64,000 bases of DNA from Photobacterium iliopiscarium (GCF_003026395.1 NZ_PYOO01000006.1:62001-126000); one strand, 5' to 3'; numbered from the stretch's first letter, positions 10,929 to 22,267 are shown. A program made the numbers and translations. The notes: generated by a model not told the origin, from the letters alone.

Positions 10929-11402
10929 TTAAACGTATTGTACATCCATGATTTCAAATTCTTTTAAGCCACCAGGCGTCGTAATTTGTACTTCATCACC
11001 CGCCAACTTGCCAATTAAACCACGTGCAATCGGTGAATTTACTGAAATTAAGTTTTGCTTAATGTCCGCTTCATCATCACCCACGATACAATAGATCATT
11101 TCTTTATCACTATCTAAATCTAATAGTTTGATAGTTGTACCAAAAATAACTTTACCTGTATTCGTTAGGGTTTTTACATCGATCACTTGTGCTACTGATA
11201 ATTTGTATTCAATATCACGGATTTGTGCTTCACAAATACCTTGCTCTTCACGTGCTGCATGGTATTCGGCGTTTTCTTTTAAGTCACCAAGTTCACGCGC
11301 TTCAGCAATTGCTTGAGAAATAAGTGGACGACGCTTCAATAATACCTCAAGTTCCTTGAGCAGCTTTTGTTCGCCGCGAACAGTCATTGGTACTTTTTCC
11401 AT
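10929..11402 (-). CDS. greA: Transcript cleavage factor GreA
   Basis: Enters the RNA polymerase secondary channel and stimulates cleavage of backtracked RNA. 157 residues. The N-terminal coiled coil carries the tip residues D40 and E43 within [18 protein letters not shown]; the C-terminal FKBP-like globular domain contains [25 protein letters not shown]. In E. coli greA is divergent from dacB; here the porin gene lies between them. Confidence 0.97.
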   Translation of the reverse strand: MEKVPMTVRGEQKLLKELEVLLKRRPLISQAIAEARELGDLKENAEYHAAREEQGICEAQIRDIEYKLSVAQVIDVKTLTNTGKVIFGTTIKLLDLDSDKEMIYCIVGDDEADIKQNLISVNSPIARGLIGKLAGDEVQITTPGGLKEFEIMDVQYV

Positions 11403-12008
11403 AAATAAATAGCCTCTGTAACCTGATAGCGCTCGCCAATTTCAGGTAAATAGCGTCAACCTAGCCTATAGCTAGCCTGACAGAATAAAAATGATTTGGT
11501 TTATTTTAAACAAAGATGACCCAGAGATCATCATCGATAAATGATAATCCGCATTTAACTGTTATTTTTCTGCTAATTATTTTGTTATACCGCAAAAAAT
11601 CTCCGTGCGGAATATTGACAGTAACAATAATTAACACAGCTTTATTGTTAGTGCTTACTTACTTTCTTAATTTAACCGCTAAATACATTAAAAAACGTAT
11701 TGCATAATTAACATTAAAAAGAGCGTCAAATCACACTATTAAAAATAAAAACAATTATTTTAAGTATAAAAAATATATTATTTTCTAAATATAACTAAAA
11801 TACAAAAAATAAACAGAACTTTTACTTATTACTATAACACACTGATAATATTATCTATAAATACAATAAAAAACATAAACACACTCGATATAAACTATTT
11901 TTCAGTTTTTTTTACTAACATATTATCAATGACACAAGTAAAAAGAACGCCATAGCATTTGGCATTGAAATGCAACCTATAAAAAAACTATATATAAAGG
12001 ATTCGGCA
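11403..12008. other. AT-rich intergenic region between greA and the porin gene
   Basis: 606 bp, very AT-rich, holding the greA promoter side and the porin control region. No tRNA and no supported gene. A 63-codon open frame (11516-11707) has hydrophobic stretches but no ribosome site and is not called. A stem GCATTT-GGCATTG-AAATGC lies at 11955-11973, about 35 nt before the porin ATG and probably in its leader. Confidence 0.6.
11955..11973 (+). promoter_or_regulatory. Hairpin in the porin mRNA leader
   Basis: Six-bp stem GCATTT / AAATGC with a 7-nt loop GGCATTG, 36 nt before the start codon. Porin mRNAs are common targets of envelope-stress small RNAs, so this could be a target or stability element; that role is inference. 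Confidence 0.3.
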
Positions 12009-13064
12009 ATGAACAAGAACCTAATTGCTCTAGCAGTAGCAGCAGCGACTTTCTCTGGCGCAGCATCAGCGGCAACAGTTTATTCAGACGACACTTCTAG
12101 CCTAGCTATCGGCGGCCGTGTAGAAGCTCGCGCTCAAGGCTTAAATGGTAATATTCAAGATACTTCACGTGTTCGTGCAAACATCGATGCAAAAACAAAA
12201 ATCAACGATGACCTTACTGCACTTGGTTTCTGGGAGCGTGAATACAAAACAGACCAATCAGCAACTGATGGCGAACATAACGACAGCAACTCAGCTGATG
12301 GCGAAACTGATTACAACCGTTACCTATATGTAGGTGTTAAGAGCAATACTTACGGCCAAATCGTTTACGGTAAGGCTGACGGCTCTCTAGGTATGCTAAC
12401 TGACTTTACCGATATCATGGAATACTATGGTAACGAAGCAGGTAATAAAATTGCTGCTGCTGACCGTACATCAAACAACCTAGCTTACACAGGTACTTTC
12501 GGTGGTTTAACTGTTAAAGCTAACTACGTTGCTAATGGTAAAACTGACGATAGCCAGAAAAATACTACTGGTTATTCTGTTGCAACTAAATATGATTTCA
12601 ATAACGGTCTAGCTATGGGTGTTGGTTACGGCCAACAGAAAAACCAAGGCGACAACATTCAAAACAATCTAGATGCAAACCAAACTTTCGCATCAGTATC
12701 TTACACTATGGGTGATTTATACGTTGCAGGTCTATACCAATACGCACGTAACGTAGGTTACTTATATTCAGCAGACGATGCTACAAATACTGATTACCAA
12801 GGTTTCTCTCTAGCTTCTGCTTACACAATCAATAAAGTTGTTCTACGTTCTACATATAACTTTATGGAAAACACAGATTCAAACAACAAGATGGCAAATG
12901 CGCTAGACTTTGATGCTACCTACTTCTTTACTCCTAACTTCCGCGCTTACGCAGGTTACACTATTAACCTACTAAACAAAGCAAATGCAGAGAAGATTAC
13001 AGCAAATCCTTCAGCATCTCTATATGACGACCAATTCGCTCTAGGTGCTCGTTACGACTTCTAA
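12009..13064 (+). CDS. Outer-membrane porin (gram-negative porin family)
   Basis: Trimeric general porin type, 351 residues. The start ATG follows AAAGGATTCGGCA; an in-frame ATG upstream lacks a ribosome site. The signal peptide MNKNLIALAVAAATFSGAASA is cleaved before ATVY. The rest alternates amphipathic beta strands with Asn/Asp/Ser-rich loops, carries GGRVEAR near the N-terminus, and ends in RYDF with the terminal Phe needed for Bam recognition. It belongs to the OmpU/OmpL-like class of Vibrionaceae porins; which member cannot be decided here. Codon use is of the highly expressed type (GGT, GCT, AAC, TTC rich), unlike neighbouring dacB. Confidence 0.92.
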   Translation: MNKNLIALAVAAATFSGAASAATVYSDDTSSLAIGGRVEARAQGLNGNIQDTSRVRANIDAKTKINDDLTALGFWEREYKTDQSATDGEHNDSNSADGETDYNRYLYVGVKSNTYGQIVYGKADGSLGMLTDFTDIMEYYGNEAGNKIAAADRTSNNLAYTGTFGGLTVKANYVANGKTDDSQKNTTGYSVATKYDFNNGLAMGVGYGQQKNQGDNIQNNLDANQTFASVSYTMGDLYVAGLYQYARNVGYLYSADDATNTDYQGFSLASAYTINKVVLRSTYNFMENTDSNNKMANALDFDATYFFTPNFRAYAGYTINLLNKANAEKITANPSASLYDDQFALGARYDF

Positions 13065-13086
13065 TTTTAATAATTAAAAGTGTACT

Positions 13087-13118
13087 AAAAAAGCGTCGAC
13101 TTCGGTCGGCGCTTTTTG
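13087..13118 (+). terminator. Terminator of the porin gene
   Basis: AAGCGTCGAC-TTCG-GTCGGCGCTT stem with a stable TTCG loop and one U-G pair, followed by TTTTTG. Confidence 0.92.
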
Positions 13119-13218
13119 TTATTTAATCGCAACTGAACACTTAGACGGTACATTTTTACTAAAGACATTAAAAAAGCTATTATTACGACTACCCCTATTT
13201 ATACAATTGTATTCTGAT

Positions 13219-14622
13219 ATGCTTAAACGACTTATTTGTTCTGCCTTGCTACTAACAAGCATGCCTTCATTTGCTGCATTTGCGCCTCAGCAAGCCCTCA
13301 AGCAGTTGCCAACAGGCAGTGACGCCTCACTATTGGTTGTTAACCCTACGACGAATAAGGTTATCTACCAGCATCAGGCAAGCCATCTTCAAGCCCCTGC
13401 TAGCACGCAAAAATTATTAACCGCACTTGCGGCTAAATTGTATTTAGGTAATGACTTCCGTTTTAGCACTAACCTTGAAACCCAAGGTAATAATGTTATT
13501 TTAGATTTTAATGGTGATCCAACACTAAAAAGTAGTGATATTGCCAATCTGTTACGTCAACTCAAACAACAAGGCGTTAGCACCATTAAAGGTAATCTTT
13601 ATCTTAATGGCGGCCACTTTACTGGATTTGAACATGCCGTTGGTTCACCGTGGGACATGCTGACACAGTGCTATAGTGCGCCATCAAGTAGTATTACTTT
13701 AGAGCACAACTGTTTTGAAGGTGCGTTATATTCAAATATGGCCTTTGGTGCTAAAACACGCTTAAATATTCCTAGCCACCAGCCAGTAACGGCAACAAAT
13801 GATGCGATTGTAGTAACGAAATCTCAGCAAAAAGAACAATTCTGTGAATTATCATTACAAGCGAATGATAACAATCACTACCATATCACGGGTTGTATTC
13901 AACCAAAGAAAGATCCACTACCACTTCGATTTGCGGTTCAAAATACCACCCTATATTCTACAGCAATCATCAAACAACAATTGAAACGTGCTGGTATACG
14001 TTTAGATGGCAAAATTTTACGTAATGACACCATTACAGGTAAGATTGTTGCCACCCATCAATCAGCACCGTTAACCACCCTGCTGTATATTATGCTAAAA
14101 CGCTCAGATAATTTATTTGCCGATAACCTTGCGAAAACCATGGGTGCTAAATACTTTAATCAAGCAGGTAGTTATACCAATGGTGTTGCGGCTATTAAGG
14201 CAATTCTAAAACAAAAAGCCAATATTGATTTATCTAACACTATCATGGTTGATGGTTCAGGTTTATCACGCAATAACCGTTTAAATACCCATGATTTAAT
14301 GGAAGTGCTTACTTACATTTATCATCATCCTAAACTAGGATTAATCACTGATTTACCCGTTGCAGGTAAAAGTGGCACTCTTCAATATCGTAAAAGTGTC
14401 CGTAATGCTCCGTTAAAAGATCATATTATTGCTAAAACAGGATCGTTATTTGGTACTTATAACCTTGCCGGTATTATTAAAACCAAATCAGGCCAACCAT
14501 TATTGTTTGTACAGCTGGTAACTAACTATTACCCAACCGTTGCTGAATTAAAAGCCAGCCCGTTATCGCCAATCAATCAATTTGAAAAACAATACTATAC
14601 GTCGCTGTATAATAATTACTGA
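13219..14622 (+). CDS. dacB: D-alanyl-D-alanine carboxypeptidase/endopeptidase PBP4
   Basis: Periplasmic class C penicillin-binding protein that trims and cleaves peptidoglycan cross-links. 467 residues from ATG; an upstream TTG (13207) gives four more residues. Neither has a clear ribosome site. Signal peptide MLKRLICSALLLTSMPSFA. The active-site motifs are all present: SxxK in PASTQKLLTA (near residue 63), SDN in KRSDNLFADN, and KTG in AKTGSLFGTYNLAG. A conserved Cys pair occurs around TQCYSAP and HNCF. It points toward carB with two terminators between them. Confidence 0.95.
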   Translation: MLKRLICSALLLTSMPSFAAFAPQQALKQLPTGSDASLLVVNPTTNKVIYQHQASHLQAPASTQKLLTALAAKLYLGNDFRFSTNLETQGNNVILDFNGDPTLKSSDIANLLRQLKQQGVSTIKGNLYLNGGHFTGFEHAVGSPWDMLTQCYSAPSSSITLEHNCFEGALYSNMAFGAKTRLNIPSHQPVTATNDAIVVTKSQQKEQFCELSLQANDNNHYHITGCIQPKKDPLPLRFAVQNTTLYSTAIIKQQLKRAGIRLDGKILRNDTITGKIVATHQSAPLTTLLYIMLKRSDNLFADNLAKTMGAKYFNQAGSYTNGVAAIKAILKQKANIDLSNTIMVDGSGLSRNNRLNTHDLMEVLTYIYHHPKLGLITDLPVAGKSGTLQYRKSVRNAPLKDHIIAKTGSLFGTYNLAGIIKTKSGQPLLFVQLVTNYYPTVAELKASPLSPINQFEKQYYTSLYNNY

Positions 14623-14658
14623 TTAAAACGGTTGTTAGTTAATTAATATCAACAACCC

Positions 14659-14717
14659 AAAAGCCCGCGTTATTGATGAGAACAAAAACAGTACTCATCA
14701 ATAACACGGGCTTTTTT
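14659..14717 (+). terminator. Long-stem terminator after dacB
   Basis: Arms of about 22 bp (AAAAGCCCGCGTTATTGATG... and its complement, one A/G difference) around a 13-nt loop, then TTTTTT on the plus strand and a shorter T-run on the minus strand. It can serve both dacB and read-through from carB. Confidence 0.88.
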
Positions 14718-14811
14718 AACACGCTTAATAACAACATTATTTACATCACAGTCATTTATAACCCGCCCTATAATCACAAATAAGCCGAATAAAATAACGC
14801 CATAAAAAACA

Positions 14812-14842
14812 AAAAAGCCGATCATTTTCATGACCGACTTCT
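14812..14842 (-). terminator. Terminator of carAB
   Basis: Minus strand AAGTCGGTCAT-GAAA-ATGATCGGCTT followed by TTTTTGTTTTTT. Eleven base pairs with two U-G and a GAAA tetraloop. Confidence 0.88.
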
Positions 14843-14879
14843 TACTTATGGTGTTACTAATAATCGTCTTAAAGTGCGA

Positions 14880-17800
14880 TTATTTAATCCTTGCATGTAG
14901 CTCTTGAATAGAAGTTACCGTATTACGGTCATCCGCTGTGTGTGCCAGACAAGTCGCAAAACCTGCATTCAAGGTCGTGGTGTAATTCACTTTTTCAGCC
15001 AATGCACTACGACGAAGAACTTTAGAATCTTCAATTGCTTGGCGACCTTCAGCCGTGTTCACAATATAGGTGTATTCATTATTCTTAATACGGTCAAGAA
15101 TATGAGGACGACCTTCTTGAACTTTGTTGACCAAGCGAGGGTTAATTCCCGCTTCACCCAACACAACCGCTGTTCCATGAGTCGCATCGAGTTGATAACC
15201 TAGTTTAATTAACTTAGACGCTAAATCAACTACGCGTTTCTTATCCCCTTCACGTACAGAAAGCAATGCACGGCCTGATGATGGATACTCTTTACCACAA
15301 CCTAACTCAGCTTTAGCAAACGCTTCTGCAAACGTATTACCAATCCCCATAACTTCACCCGTTGAGCGCATTTCAGGGCCTAACAATGGGTCAACACCAG
15401 GGAATTTATTAAACGGTAATACCACTTCTTTCACTGAGTAATAAAGTGGAATAACTTCTTTAGTAAAACCTTGTGAATCAAGAGATTGACCAGCCATCAC
15501 ACGCGCAGCTATTTTTGCAACCGGTACGCCTGTCGCTTTTGAAACAAACGGTACTGTACGCGCAGCACGAGGGTTAACTTCAATTAAATAAACTTCGTTA
15601 TCTTTAACGGCAAACTGGGTATTCATCAAACCGCGAACCCCAAGTTCAAATGCCAAGTTCTTCACTTGCTCACGCATTACGTCTTGAATTTCTTTGCTTA
15701 GCGTATAAGCAGGTAATGAACATGCAGAGTCACCAGAGTGAACACCCGCTTGTTCAATGTGCTCCATGATGCCACAAATCACCACTTGCTCACCGTCACA
15801 AATCGCATCAACGTCAACTTCAATTGCATCATCAAGGAAACGGTCAAGCAATACTGGTGATTCGTTTGAAACACTCACCGCTTCATTAAAGTAACGGCGT
15901 AAATCTTGCTCATCGTACACAATTTCCATCGCGCGACCGCCAAGTACATATGATGGACGCACAACTAATGGGAAACCGATGATTTTTGACTTCTCAATCG
16001 CTTGCTCCATCGCTGTAACGGTTGCGTTTTCTGGCTGTAATAAACCTAAACGGTCAACAGCTTGCTGGAAGCGTTCACGATCTTCAGCGCGGTCAATAGC
16101 ATCAGGGCTAGTACCTATAATCGGTACGCCAGCCGCTTCTAATGCGCGCGCTAATTTAAGGGGTGTTTGACCACCGTATTGAACAATCACACCTTTTGGT
16201 TTTTCAACACGTACAATCGCTAATACATCTTCCAGTGTGACGGGTTCAAAATATAAACGGTCAGAAGTATCGTAGTCAGTTGATACCGTTTCAGGGTTAC
16301 AGTTAACCATGATAGTTTCATAACCATCTTCACGTAATGCTAGTGATGCATGTACACAACAGTAGTCAAATTCAATACCTTGACCGATACGGTTAGGGCC
16401 ACCACCAAGAATCATAATTTTCTCTTTGGTGGTTGGATTTGCTTCACATTCGTCATCGTATGATGAGTACATGTAAGCGGTATCTGATGAAAATTCAGCG
16501 GCACAAGTATCAACACGCTTGTACACGGGATGAATATTAAATTGGTCACGCAGCTTACGAATTTCAGCTTCAGCAACGCCTAATATTTTCGCTAAACGCG
16601 CATCTGCAAAACCTTTCCGTTTTAGACTGCGCAGTGCTTGTTCATTTAAACCAGCAAAACCCGCCGCTTTAACACGCGCTTCGTCTTTTACGATATCTTC
16701 AATTTGAACCAAGAACCAACGGTCGATATTGGTTAGATTAAAGATACCATCAACAGACATCCCCGCACGGAAAGCATCCGCGATATACCAAATACGCTCA
16801 GCACCCGCGGCTTTTAATTCATAACGAATTTTACTCATTGCATTCGGTTCATCAAGATCAACCATCTCGTCAAAACCTGTTGCACCAACCTCTAGACCGC
16901 GTAATGCTTTATGCAATGACTCTTGTTGATTACGACCAATCGCCATTACTTCACCGACAGACTTCATCTGGGTGGTAAGACGGTCATTAGCACCCACAAA
17001 CTTTTCAAAGTTAAAACGCGGGATCTTAGTTACAACATAATCAATGGTCGGTTCAAATGACGCAGGCGTTGCACCACCTGTAATATCATTCATCAGTTCA
17101 TCAAGGGTAAAACCAATCGCCAGTTTTGCCGCAATTTTAGCAATCGGGAAACCCGTCGCTTTAGAGGCTAATGCTGATGAACGTGATACACGAGGATTCA
17201 TCTCAATGATAACCATACGGCCATCTTGAGGATTAATACCAAACTGAACGTTTGAACCGCCCGTTTCAACACCAATTTCACGTAACACCGCTAGCGATGC
17301 ATTACGCATTAATTGGTATTCTTTATCCGTTAGTGTTTGAGCCGGAGCAACGGTGATTGAGTCACCCGTATGAATACCCATCGGGTCAAAGTTTTCAATC
17401 GCACACACGATGATGCAGTTATCGTTTTTATCACGAACCACTTCCATCTCGTATTCTTTCCAGCCAATCAGTGATTCATCAATCAACAACTCACTTGTTG
17501 GTGATAAATCTAAGCCGCGTGAACAGATGTCTTCAAATTCTTCTTTATTGTATGCAATGCCGCCACCAGTACCGCCCATCGTAAATGACGGACGAATAAT
17601 ACAAGGGAAGCCCACCATATCGAGCACTTTATAGGCTTCTTCCATGGTAGTTGCAGTATCAGCACGAGGACACTCAAGACCGATAGACTTCATTGCTTTA
17701 TCAAAACGTGAACGATTTTCAGCTTTATCAATTGCATCAGCTGTCGCACCAATCATTTCGACATTAAATTCTTTTAATACGCCATACTTTTCAAGATCTA

Positions 17801-18098
17801 AGGCACAGTTAAGTGCAGTTTGGCCACCCATCGTTGGCAACACTGCATCTGGACGTTCTTTTTCGATGATCTTGCGTACTACTTCCCAGTGAATAGGCTC
17901 TATATATGTAGCATCCGCCATATCAGGGTCGGTCATGATCGTTGCAGGATTTGAGTTAACCAGAATAACGCGGTAACCCTCTTCACGCAGCGCTTTACAT
18001 GCTTGTGCACCAGAGTAGTCGAATTCACACGCTTGACCGATAACAATCGGACCAGCACCTAAGATTAATACACTTTTAATGTCAGTACGTTTTGGCAT
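14880..18098 (-). CDS. carB: Carbamoyl-phosphate synthase, large subunit
   Basis: Makes carbamoyl phosphate from bicarbonate, ammonia (from CarA) and two ATP, feeding arginine and pyrimidine synthesis. 1072 residues (E. coli 1073). Two homologous ATP-grasp halves are visible: the carboxyphosphate half ([29 protein letters not shown] at the start) and the carbamate half ([28 protein letters not shown], near residue 560), each with [12 protein letters not shown] or [12 protein letters not shown]. The C-terminal domain from about 935 is the MGS-type allosteric region binding UMP and ornithine in E. coli. Cotranscribed with carA, 17 bp upstream. Confidence 0.98.
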   Translation of the reverse strand: MPKRTDIKSVLILGAGPIVIGQACEFDYSGAQACKALREEGYRVILVNSNPATIMTDPDMADATYIEPIHWEVVRKIIEKERPDAVLPTMGGQTALNCALDLEKYGVLKEFNVEMIGATADAIDKAENRSRFDKAMKSIGLECPRADTATTMEEAYKVLDMVGFPCIIRPSFTMGGTGGGIAYNKEEFEDICSRGLDLSPTSELLIDESLIGWKEYEMEVVRDKNDNCIIVCAIENFDPMGIHTGDSITVAPAQTLTDKEYQLMRNASLAVLREIGVETGGSNVQFGINPQDGRMVIIEMNPRVSRSSALASKATGFPIAKIAAKLAIGFTLDELMNDITGGATPASFEPTIDYVVTKIPRFNFEKFVGANDRLTTQMKSVGEVMAIGRNQQESLHKALRGLEVGATGFDEMVDLDEPNAMSKIRYELKAAGAERIWYIADAFRAGMSVDGIFNLTNIDRWFLVQIEDIVKDEARVKAAGFAGLNEQALRSLKRKGFADARLAKILGVAEAEIRKLRDQFNIHPVYKRVDTCAAEFSSDTAYMYSSYDDECEANPTTKEKIMILGGGPNRIGQGIEFDYCCVHASLALREDGYETIMVNCNPETVSTDYDTSDRLYFEPVTLEDVLAIVRVEKPKGVIVQYGGQTPLKLARALEAAGVPIIGTSPDAIDRAEDRERFQQAVDRLGLLQPENATVTAMEQAIEKSKIIGFPLVVRPSYVLGGRAMEIVYDEQDLRRYFNEAVSVSNESPVLLDRFLDDAIEVDVDAICDGEQVVICGIMEHIEQAGVHSGDSACSLPAYTLSKEIQDVMREQVKNLAFELGVRGLMNTQFAVKDNEVYLIEVNPRAARTVPFVSKATGVPVAKIAARVMAGQSLDSQGFTKEVIPLYYSVKEVVLPFNKFPGVDPLLGPEMRSTGEVMGIGNTFAEAFAKAELGCGKEYPSSGRALLSVREGDKKRVVDLASKLIKLGYQLDATHGTAVVLGEAGINPRLVNKVQEGRPHILDRIKNNEYTYIVNTAEGRQAIEDSKVLRRSALAEKVNYTTTLNAGFATCLAHTADDRNTVTSIQELHARIK

Positions 18099-18115
18099 TT
18101 TTTACTACTCCCGGC

Positions 18116-19270
18116 TTAGGCGTTGCATGTTTCATTAATAGAAAGCTTTATTAATTCGATAAAATGATCAAACAGTGGTGCTGCATCATGGGGACCAGGG
18201 CTAGCTTCTGGGTGGCCTTGGAAACTAAATGCAGGCTTGTCGGTACGATGGATACCTTGTAGAGAGCCATCAAACAGGGATTTATGTGTTGCACGTAGAT
18301 TTTCAGGTAATGTTGCTTCATCAGCGGCAAAACCATGGTTCTGGCTAGTGATCATCACCACATCACGTTCAAGATCTTTTACTGGATGGTTAGCACCATG
18401 ATGACCAAATTTCATCTTCACTGTTTTAGCACCACTCGCCAAGGCTAAAATCTGGTGTCCAAGACAGATACCAAAAATCGGTATATTTTTATCTAGGAAA
18501 ACTTTGGTTGCTTCAATCGCATAAGTACATGGCGCTGGGTCACCGGGGCCATTTGATAAGAAAATACCATCTGGATTTAATGCCAACACTTCTTCTGCTG
18601 TTGTTTGCGCAGGAACAACCGTTAGACGGCAGCCACGATCAACCAACATCCGTAGAATATTTCTTTTCGCACCAAAGTCATAAGCGACAACATGGTACGG
18701 TAGTTCACTGTCATCTTTCGCCGCAGGCAAGCCACCGGTTAATGTCCATGAACCTTGTTTCCAACGGTAAGTTTCGTTTGTGGTCACTTCTTTCGCTAAA
18801 TCCATTCCTTTAAGACCAGGAAATGCTTGAGCTTGAGTAAGTGCCGCAGCTTCATCTAAATGATTACCCGCAACGATACATCCGTTTTGAGCACCTTTTT
18901 CACGTAAAATTCGCGTTAGTTTACGCGTATCAATATCAGCGATACCGACAATATTTTGCGATTTAAGATAATCAGAAAGGGATTGTTCATTGCGGAAATT
19001 AGAAGCGATAAGAGGAAGATCACGAATTACCAAACCTTGAGCATGAATTGCCGTTGATTCTTCGTCTTCAGTATTAGTGCCAGTGTTGCCAATATGGGGA
19101 TAGGTAAGAGTTACGATCTGTTGTGAGTAAGAGGGGTCAGTGATAATTTCCTGATACCCCGTCATCGAGGTATTAAAAACAACTTCACCAACAGCCGAAC
19201 CATCTGCCCCAATGGACACGCCGCGGAACACTGTCCCATCTTCAAGGACTAACAGCGCAGATTTGCTCAA
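18116..19270 (-). CDS. carA: Carbamoyl-phosphate synthase, small (glutaminase) subunit
   Basis: Hydrolyses glutamine and channels ammonia to CarB. Homology starts at [12 protein letters not shown], and a TTG one codon before it has GGAGG at 5-nt spacing, so I use TTG (384 residues; E. coli 382). N-terminal CPSase domain ([18 protein letters not shown]) and C-terminal class I glutaminase with the nucleophile in GICLGHQ and the catalytic GHPEASPGP. The leader and upstream region hold a near-ideal promoter and several candidate operator sites. Confidence 0.97.
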   Translation of the reverse strand: MSKSALLVLEDGTVFRGVSIGADGSAVGEVVFNTSMTGYQEIITDPSYSQQIVTLTYPHIGNTGTNTEDEESTAIHAQGLVIRDLPLIASNFRNEQSLSDYLKSQNIVGIADIDTRKLTRILREKGAQNGCIVAGNHLDEAAALTQAQAFPGLKGMDLAKEVTTNETYRWKQGSWTLTGGLPAAKDDSELPYHVVAYDFGAKRNILRMLVDRGCRLTVVPAQTTAEEVLALNPDGIFLSNGPGDPAPCTYAIEATKVFLDKNIPIFGICLGHQILALASGAKTVKMKFGHHGANHPVKDLERDVVMITSQNHGFAADEATLPENLRATHKSLFDGSLQGIHRTDKPAFSFQGHPEASPGPHDAAPLFDHFIELIKLSINETCNA

Positions 19271-19280
19271 GACAACCTCC

Positions 19281-19319
19281 AAAAAATAAAAATGCAATTA
19301 AAACAGATAAACTTGCAAC
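19281..19319 (-). promoter_or_regulatory. Tandem ARG-box-like sites in the carA leader
   Basis: Minus strand has TTGCA twice exactly 21 bp apart (complement at 19293-19297 and 19314-19318). Tandem ARG boxes are 18-bp elements separated by 3 bp, which gives this period. The proximal box ATTGCATTTTTATTTTTT fits 13 of 16 defined bases of the E. coli consensus; the distal one fits poorly. E. coli carAB has ArgR boxes over its downstream promoter P2; a matching P2 could not be read with confidence. Confidence 0.35.
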
Positions 19320-19337
19320 TACCCATTCCATTTAATA

Positions 19338-19365
19338 TCAAAAAACCTCAACTACTGATTTTTGA
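19338..19365 (-). promoter_or_regulatory. Hairpin in the carA mRNA leader
   Basis: Minus-strand RNA TCAAAAATCA-GTAGT-TGA-GG-TTTTTTGA forms a roughly 10-bp stem with a 2-nt bulge shortly after the predicted start of transcription. Its long A:U stem is weak and there is no T-tract directly after it, so it is not a standard attenuator. Confidence 0.25.
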
Positions 19366-19377
19366 CAAATTGCGCAA

Positions 19378-19406
19378 ATTCTATGGATCAGTTAGCAATC
19401 TGTCAA
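19378..19406 (-). promoter_or_regulatory. Main carAB promoter (P1-like)
   Basis: Minus strand TTGACA, 17-bp spacer, TAGAAT: perfect -35 and 5/6 -10. The start would be near 19371, leaving a leader of about 100 nt before the TTG start codon. Confidence 0.75.
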
Positions 19407-19570
19407 CATTTAACCGTAATTAAATTTAAAAAATCACATCAAAACACCATATTTCAATTCAAACGCTGTAAATGATAACTTTAATTACATATTTAAGACT
19501 ATTTGATAGCGCTAGTAAAAATGTAATCGATTGCCAAGGTTGCAATATCGTTAACTGAAATTAAAATCGA

Positions 19571-19586
19571 ACGCAAACGATAAAAT
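19571..19586. promoter_or_regulatory. PurR-box-like site upstream of carAB
   Basis: ACGCAAACGATAAAAT matches 9 of 11 defined bases of the PurR consensus. It is about 200 bp upstream of the predicted carAB start; in E. coli carAB PurR binds roughly 130 bp upstream. Left half perfect, right half degenerate. Confidence 0.35.
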
Positions 19587-19731
19587 AGACAGAGTTATGG
19601 CAAACAAATGGCAATCTAACAACAAAAACCACACGTAAGACAAATAAAAACAATAAAACTTTGTCTTTTTTACCGCTTTCATTATGGTTAACATTACAGG
19701 CGATAATCTTACCGATCGCTCACTCATTTAT

Positions 19732-19793
19732 GCATAAAAAACCACTAATGGCGCATAAAAATAATCACTTTATTATTTATTCAGGCATAAAAA
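19732..19793 (+). repeat. Three helically phased GCATAAAAA repeats
   Basis: GCATAAAAA occurs at 19732, 19753 and 19785, i.e. 21 and 32 bp apart, close to two and three turns of DNA. They lie 360-420 bp upstream of the carAB start, at the far end of the intergenic region; the third one overlaps the dapB terminator. Confidence 0.4.
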
Positions 19794-19812
19794 AACCTGC
19801 CATTAGGCAGGT
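19789..19812 (-). terminator. Terminator of dapB
   Basis: Minus strand AACCTGCC-TAAT-GGCAGGTT followed by TTTTT, 28 bp after the dapB stop. Confidence 0.93.
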
Positions 19813-19840
19813 TATCGACAGTTATAATAGCATTTGATTT

Positions 19841-20668
<828 letters not shown>

Positions 20669-20711
20669 CTATTCATAATAATATGTTCCACTGTAGCTTG
20701 TTGACTATCAT

Positions 20712-20741
20712 AAAAAAAGCCCCAGTCTTCACTGAGGCTCA
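20712..20741 (-). terminator. Terminator of the lspA2-fkpB-ispH transcript
   Basis: Minus strand GAGCCTCAGT-GAAG-ACTGGGGCTT with one U-G pair, then seven T. Confidence 0.9.
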
Positions 20742-20763
20742 TTGATCATGAACAAACACCGTA

Positions 20764-21708
20764 TTAGATATTTCTCACTTGTAATTCTCGTGGCACTTCA
20801 AAAAACATATTTTCTTCACGACCGGATAATTCTTCAACATCAGTGGCATTTGTGAGCTGCTTAATTCGCGTAATAATTTGATTCACTAGCTCTTCTGGCG
20901 CTGATGCCCCCGCAGTAATACCCACAGTTGCTTTATCTTCAAACCATAACGGATCAATATCTTCTGCACTATCGGTTAAATAACTAGATGTCCCTAATTT
21001 AACCGCAAGCTCACTCAATCGATTTGAATTTGATGAATTTTTAGAACCAACAACAATCATTACATCAACCATTGCGGCCATTTCACGTACCGCATCTTGA
21101 CGATTTTGCGTTGCATAACAAATATCATCTTTACGTGGTCCTTGAATATCAGGAAACACATGGCGTAAACGATCAATAACATCTGCGGTTTCATCAACCG
21201 ATAACGTGGTTTGACTAACAAAATGTAAGTTTGACGGATCTTTTACGACGAGCATATCGACATCTTCTGGTTTTTCAACCAAATACATACCGCCATCATG
21301 GTTAGCATATTGTCCCATCGTGCCTTCCACTTCAGGATGACCCGCATGACCAATTAATACCACTTCCATTGCTTTGCGACTTGCACGTGCCACTTCCATA
21401 TGAACTTTAGTCACTAATGGGCAGGTGGCATCAAATACCGTTAATTGACGCGCTTTGGCTTCATTTCTAACCGCTTGTGATACTCCATGAGCTGAAAATA
21501 TAACAATATTATCGTCAGGGACTTCACTTAAGTGCTCAACAAAAACAGCACCGCGCTGCTTAAGCCCTTCAACCACAAAACGGTTATGAACCACTTCATG
21601 ACGTACATAAATAGGTGGCTGATACATTTCTAATGCACGCTCAACAATGCTAATTGCACGATCAACACCAGCACAAAAACCACGAGGGTTTGCGAGTAAG
21701 ATTTTCAT
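20764..21708 (-). CDS. ispH: 4-hydroxy-3-methylbut-2-enyl diphosphate reductase
   Basis: Last step of the MEP isoprenoid pathway, yielding IPP and DMAPP; an oxygen-sensitive iron-sulfur enzyme. 314 residues from ATG. The three cluster ligands are intact at C12 (NPRGFCAGV), C96 (DATCPLV) and C197 ([11 protein letters not shown]), with the conserved EVVHN, HGVSQ and [12 protein letters not shown]. It follows fkpB after 12 bp, as in E. coli. Confidence 0.97.
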   Translation of the reverse strand: MKILLANPRGFCAGVDRAISIVERALEMYQPPIYVRHEVVHNRFVVEGLKQRGAVFVEHLSEVPDDNIVIFSAHGVSQAVRNEAKARQLTVFDATCPLVTKVHMEVARASRKAMEVVLIGHAGHPEVEGTMGQYANHDGGMYLVEKPEDVDMLVVKDPSNLHFVSQTTLSVDETADVIDRLRHVFPDIQGPRKDDICYATQNRQDAVREMAAMVDVMIVVGSKNSSNSNRLSELAVKLGTSSYLTDSAEDIDPLWFEDKATVGITAGASAPEELVNQIITRIKQLTNATDVEELSGREENMFFEVPRELQVRNI

Positions 21709-21720
21709 CAATAATGGCTC

Positions 21721-22155
21721 TTAACGTTCAATGGAGACAACTTCGACCTCAAAGGTGACAGTCTTGCCTGCTAATGGATGATTAAAATCAACAGTGACAG
21801 AATCACCCATTACTTGTGTGATTATTCCAGGAATATCATGTCCATCAGGGCCAGTAAACGCGATAATACGCCCCACTTCTGCGGGCGTATCGGCACTAAA
21901 CTTACTCAGTTCGACATAATGAATATTATTCGGGTTTGAAGGACCAAAGGCATCTTCAGGCGCTAAATCAAATTGTTTCTTTTGTCCCGCCGCTAACCCT
22001 AATAAACATTTTTCAAAGTTCTCAGTTAGACTACCATCACCGATACGAAAAATAACGGGTTTAGCATTAGCGAACGTCGATTCAGCCACCGTCCCATCAG
22101 CTAATTTGATTGAGAAGTGCATCAACACTTCACTATTATCCTTGATCACTGACAT
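21721..22155 (-). CDS. fkpB: FKBP-type peptidyl-prolyl isomerase FkpB (SlpA)
   Basis: Small cytoplasmic FKBP of the SlyD-like type, with proline isomerase and chaperone activity. 144 residues: FKBP core at both ends with an IF (insert-in-flap) domain in the middle (about 70-120, EDAFGPSNPNNIHYV... VDFNHPLAGKTVTFEV). Unlike SlyD it lacks a His-rich tail. It sits between the second lspA and ispH, the usual order. Confidence 0.95.
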   Translation of the reverse strand: MSVIKDNSEVLMHFSIKLADGTVAESTFANAKPVIFRIGDGSLTENFEKCLLGLAAGQKKQFDLAPEDAFGPSNPNNIHYVELSKFSADTPAEVGRIIAFTGPDGHDIPGIITQVMGDSVTVDFNHPLAGKTVTFEVEVVSIER

Positions 22156-22267
22156 ATATTATTCCCTACTCTTAGTTACGACTATTTAACAACAAAGTGT
22201 CGCGGGTATCAACGTATGGACACTAGGGTTTTATAGACACCAACGAATTATAATCCACCCTCAAACA

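Noticed and set aside
11516-11707. 63-codon frame with two hydrophobic stretches between greA and the porin gene
   Set aside because: No ribosome site, lies in AT-rich DNA where hydrophobic frames arise by chance, no recognisable family.
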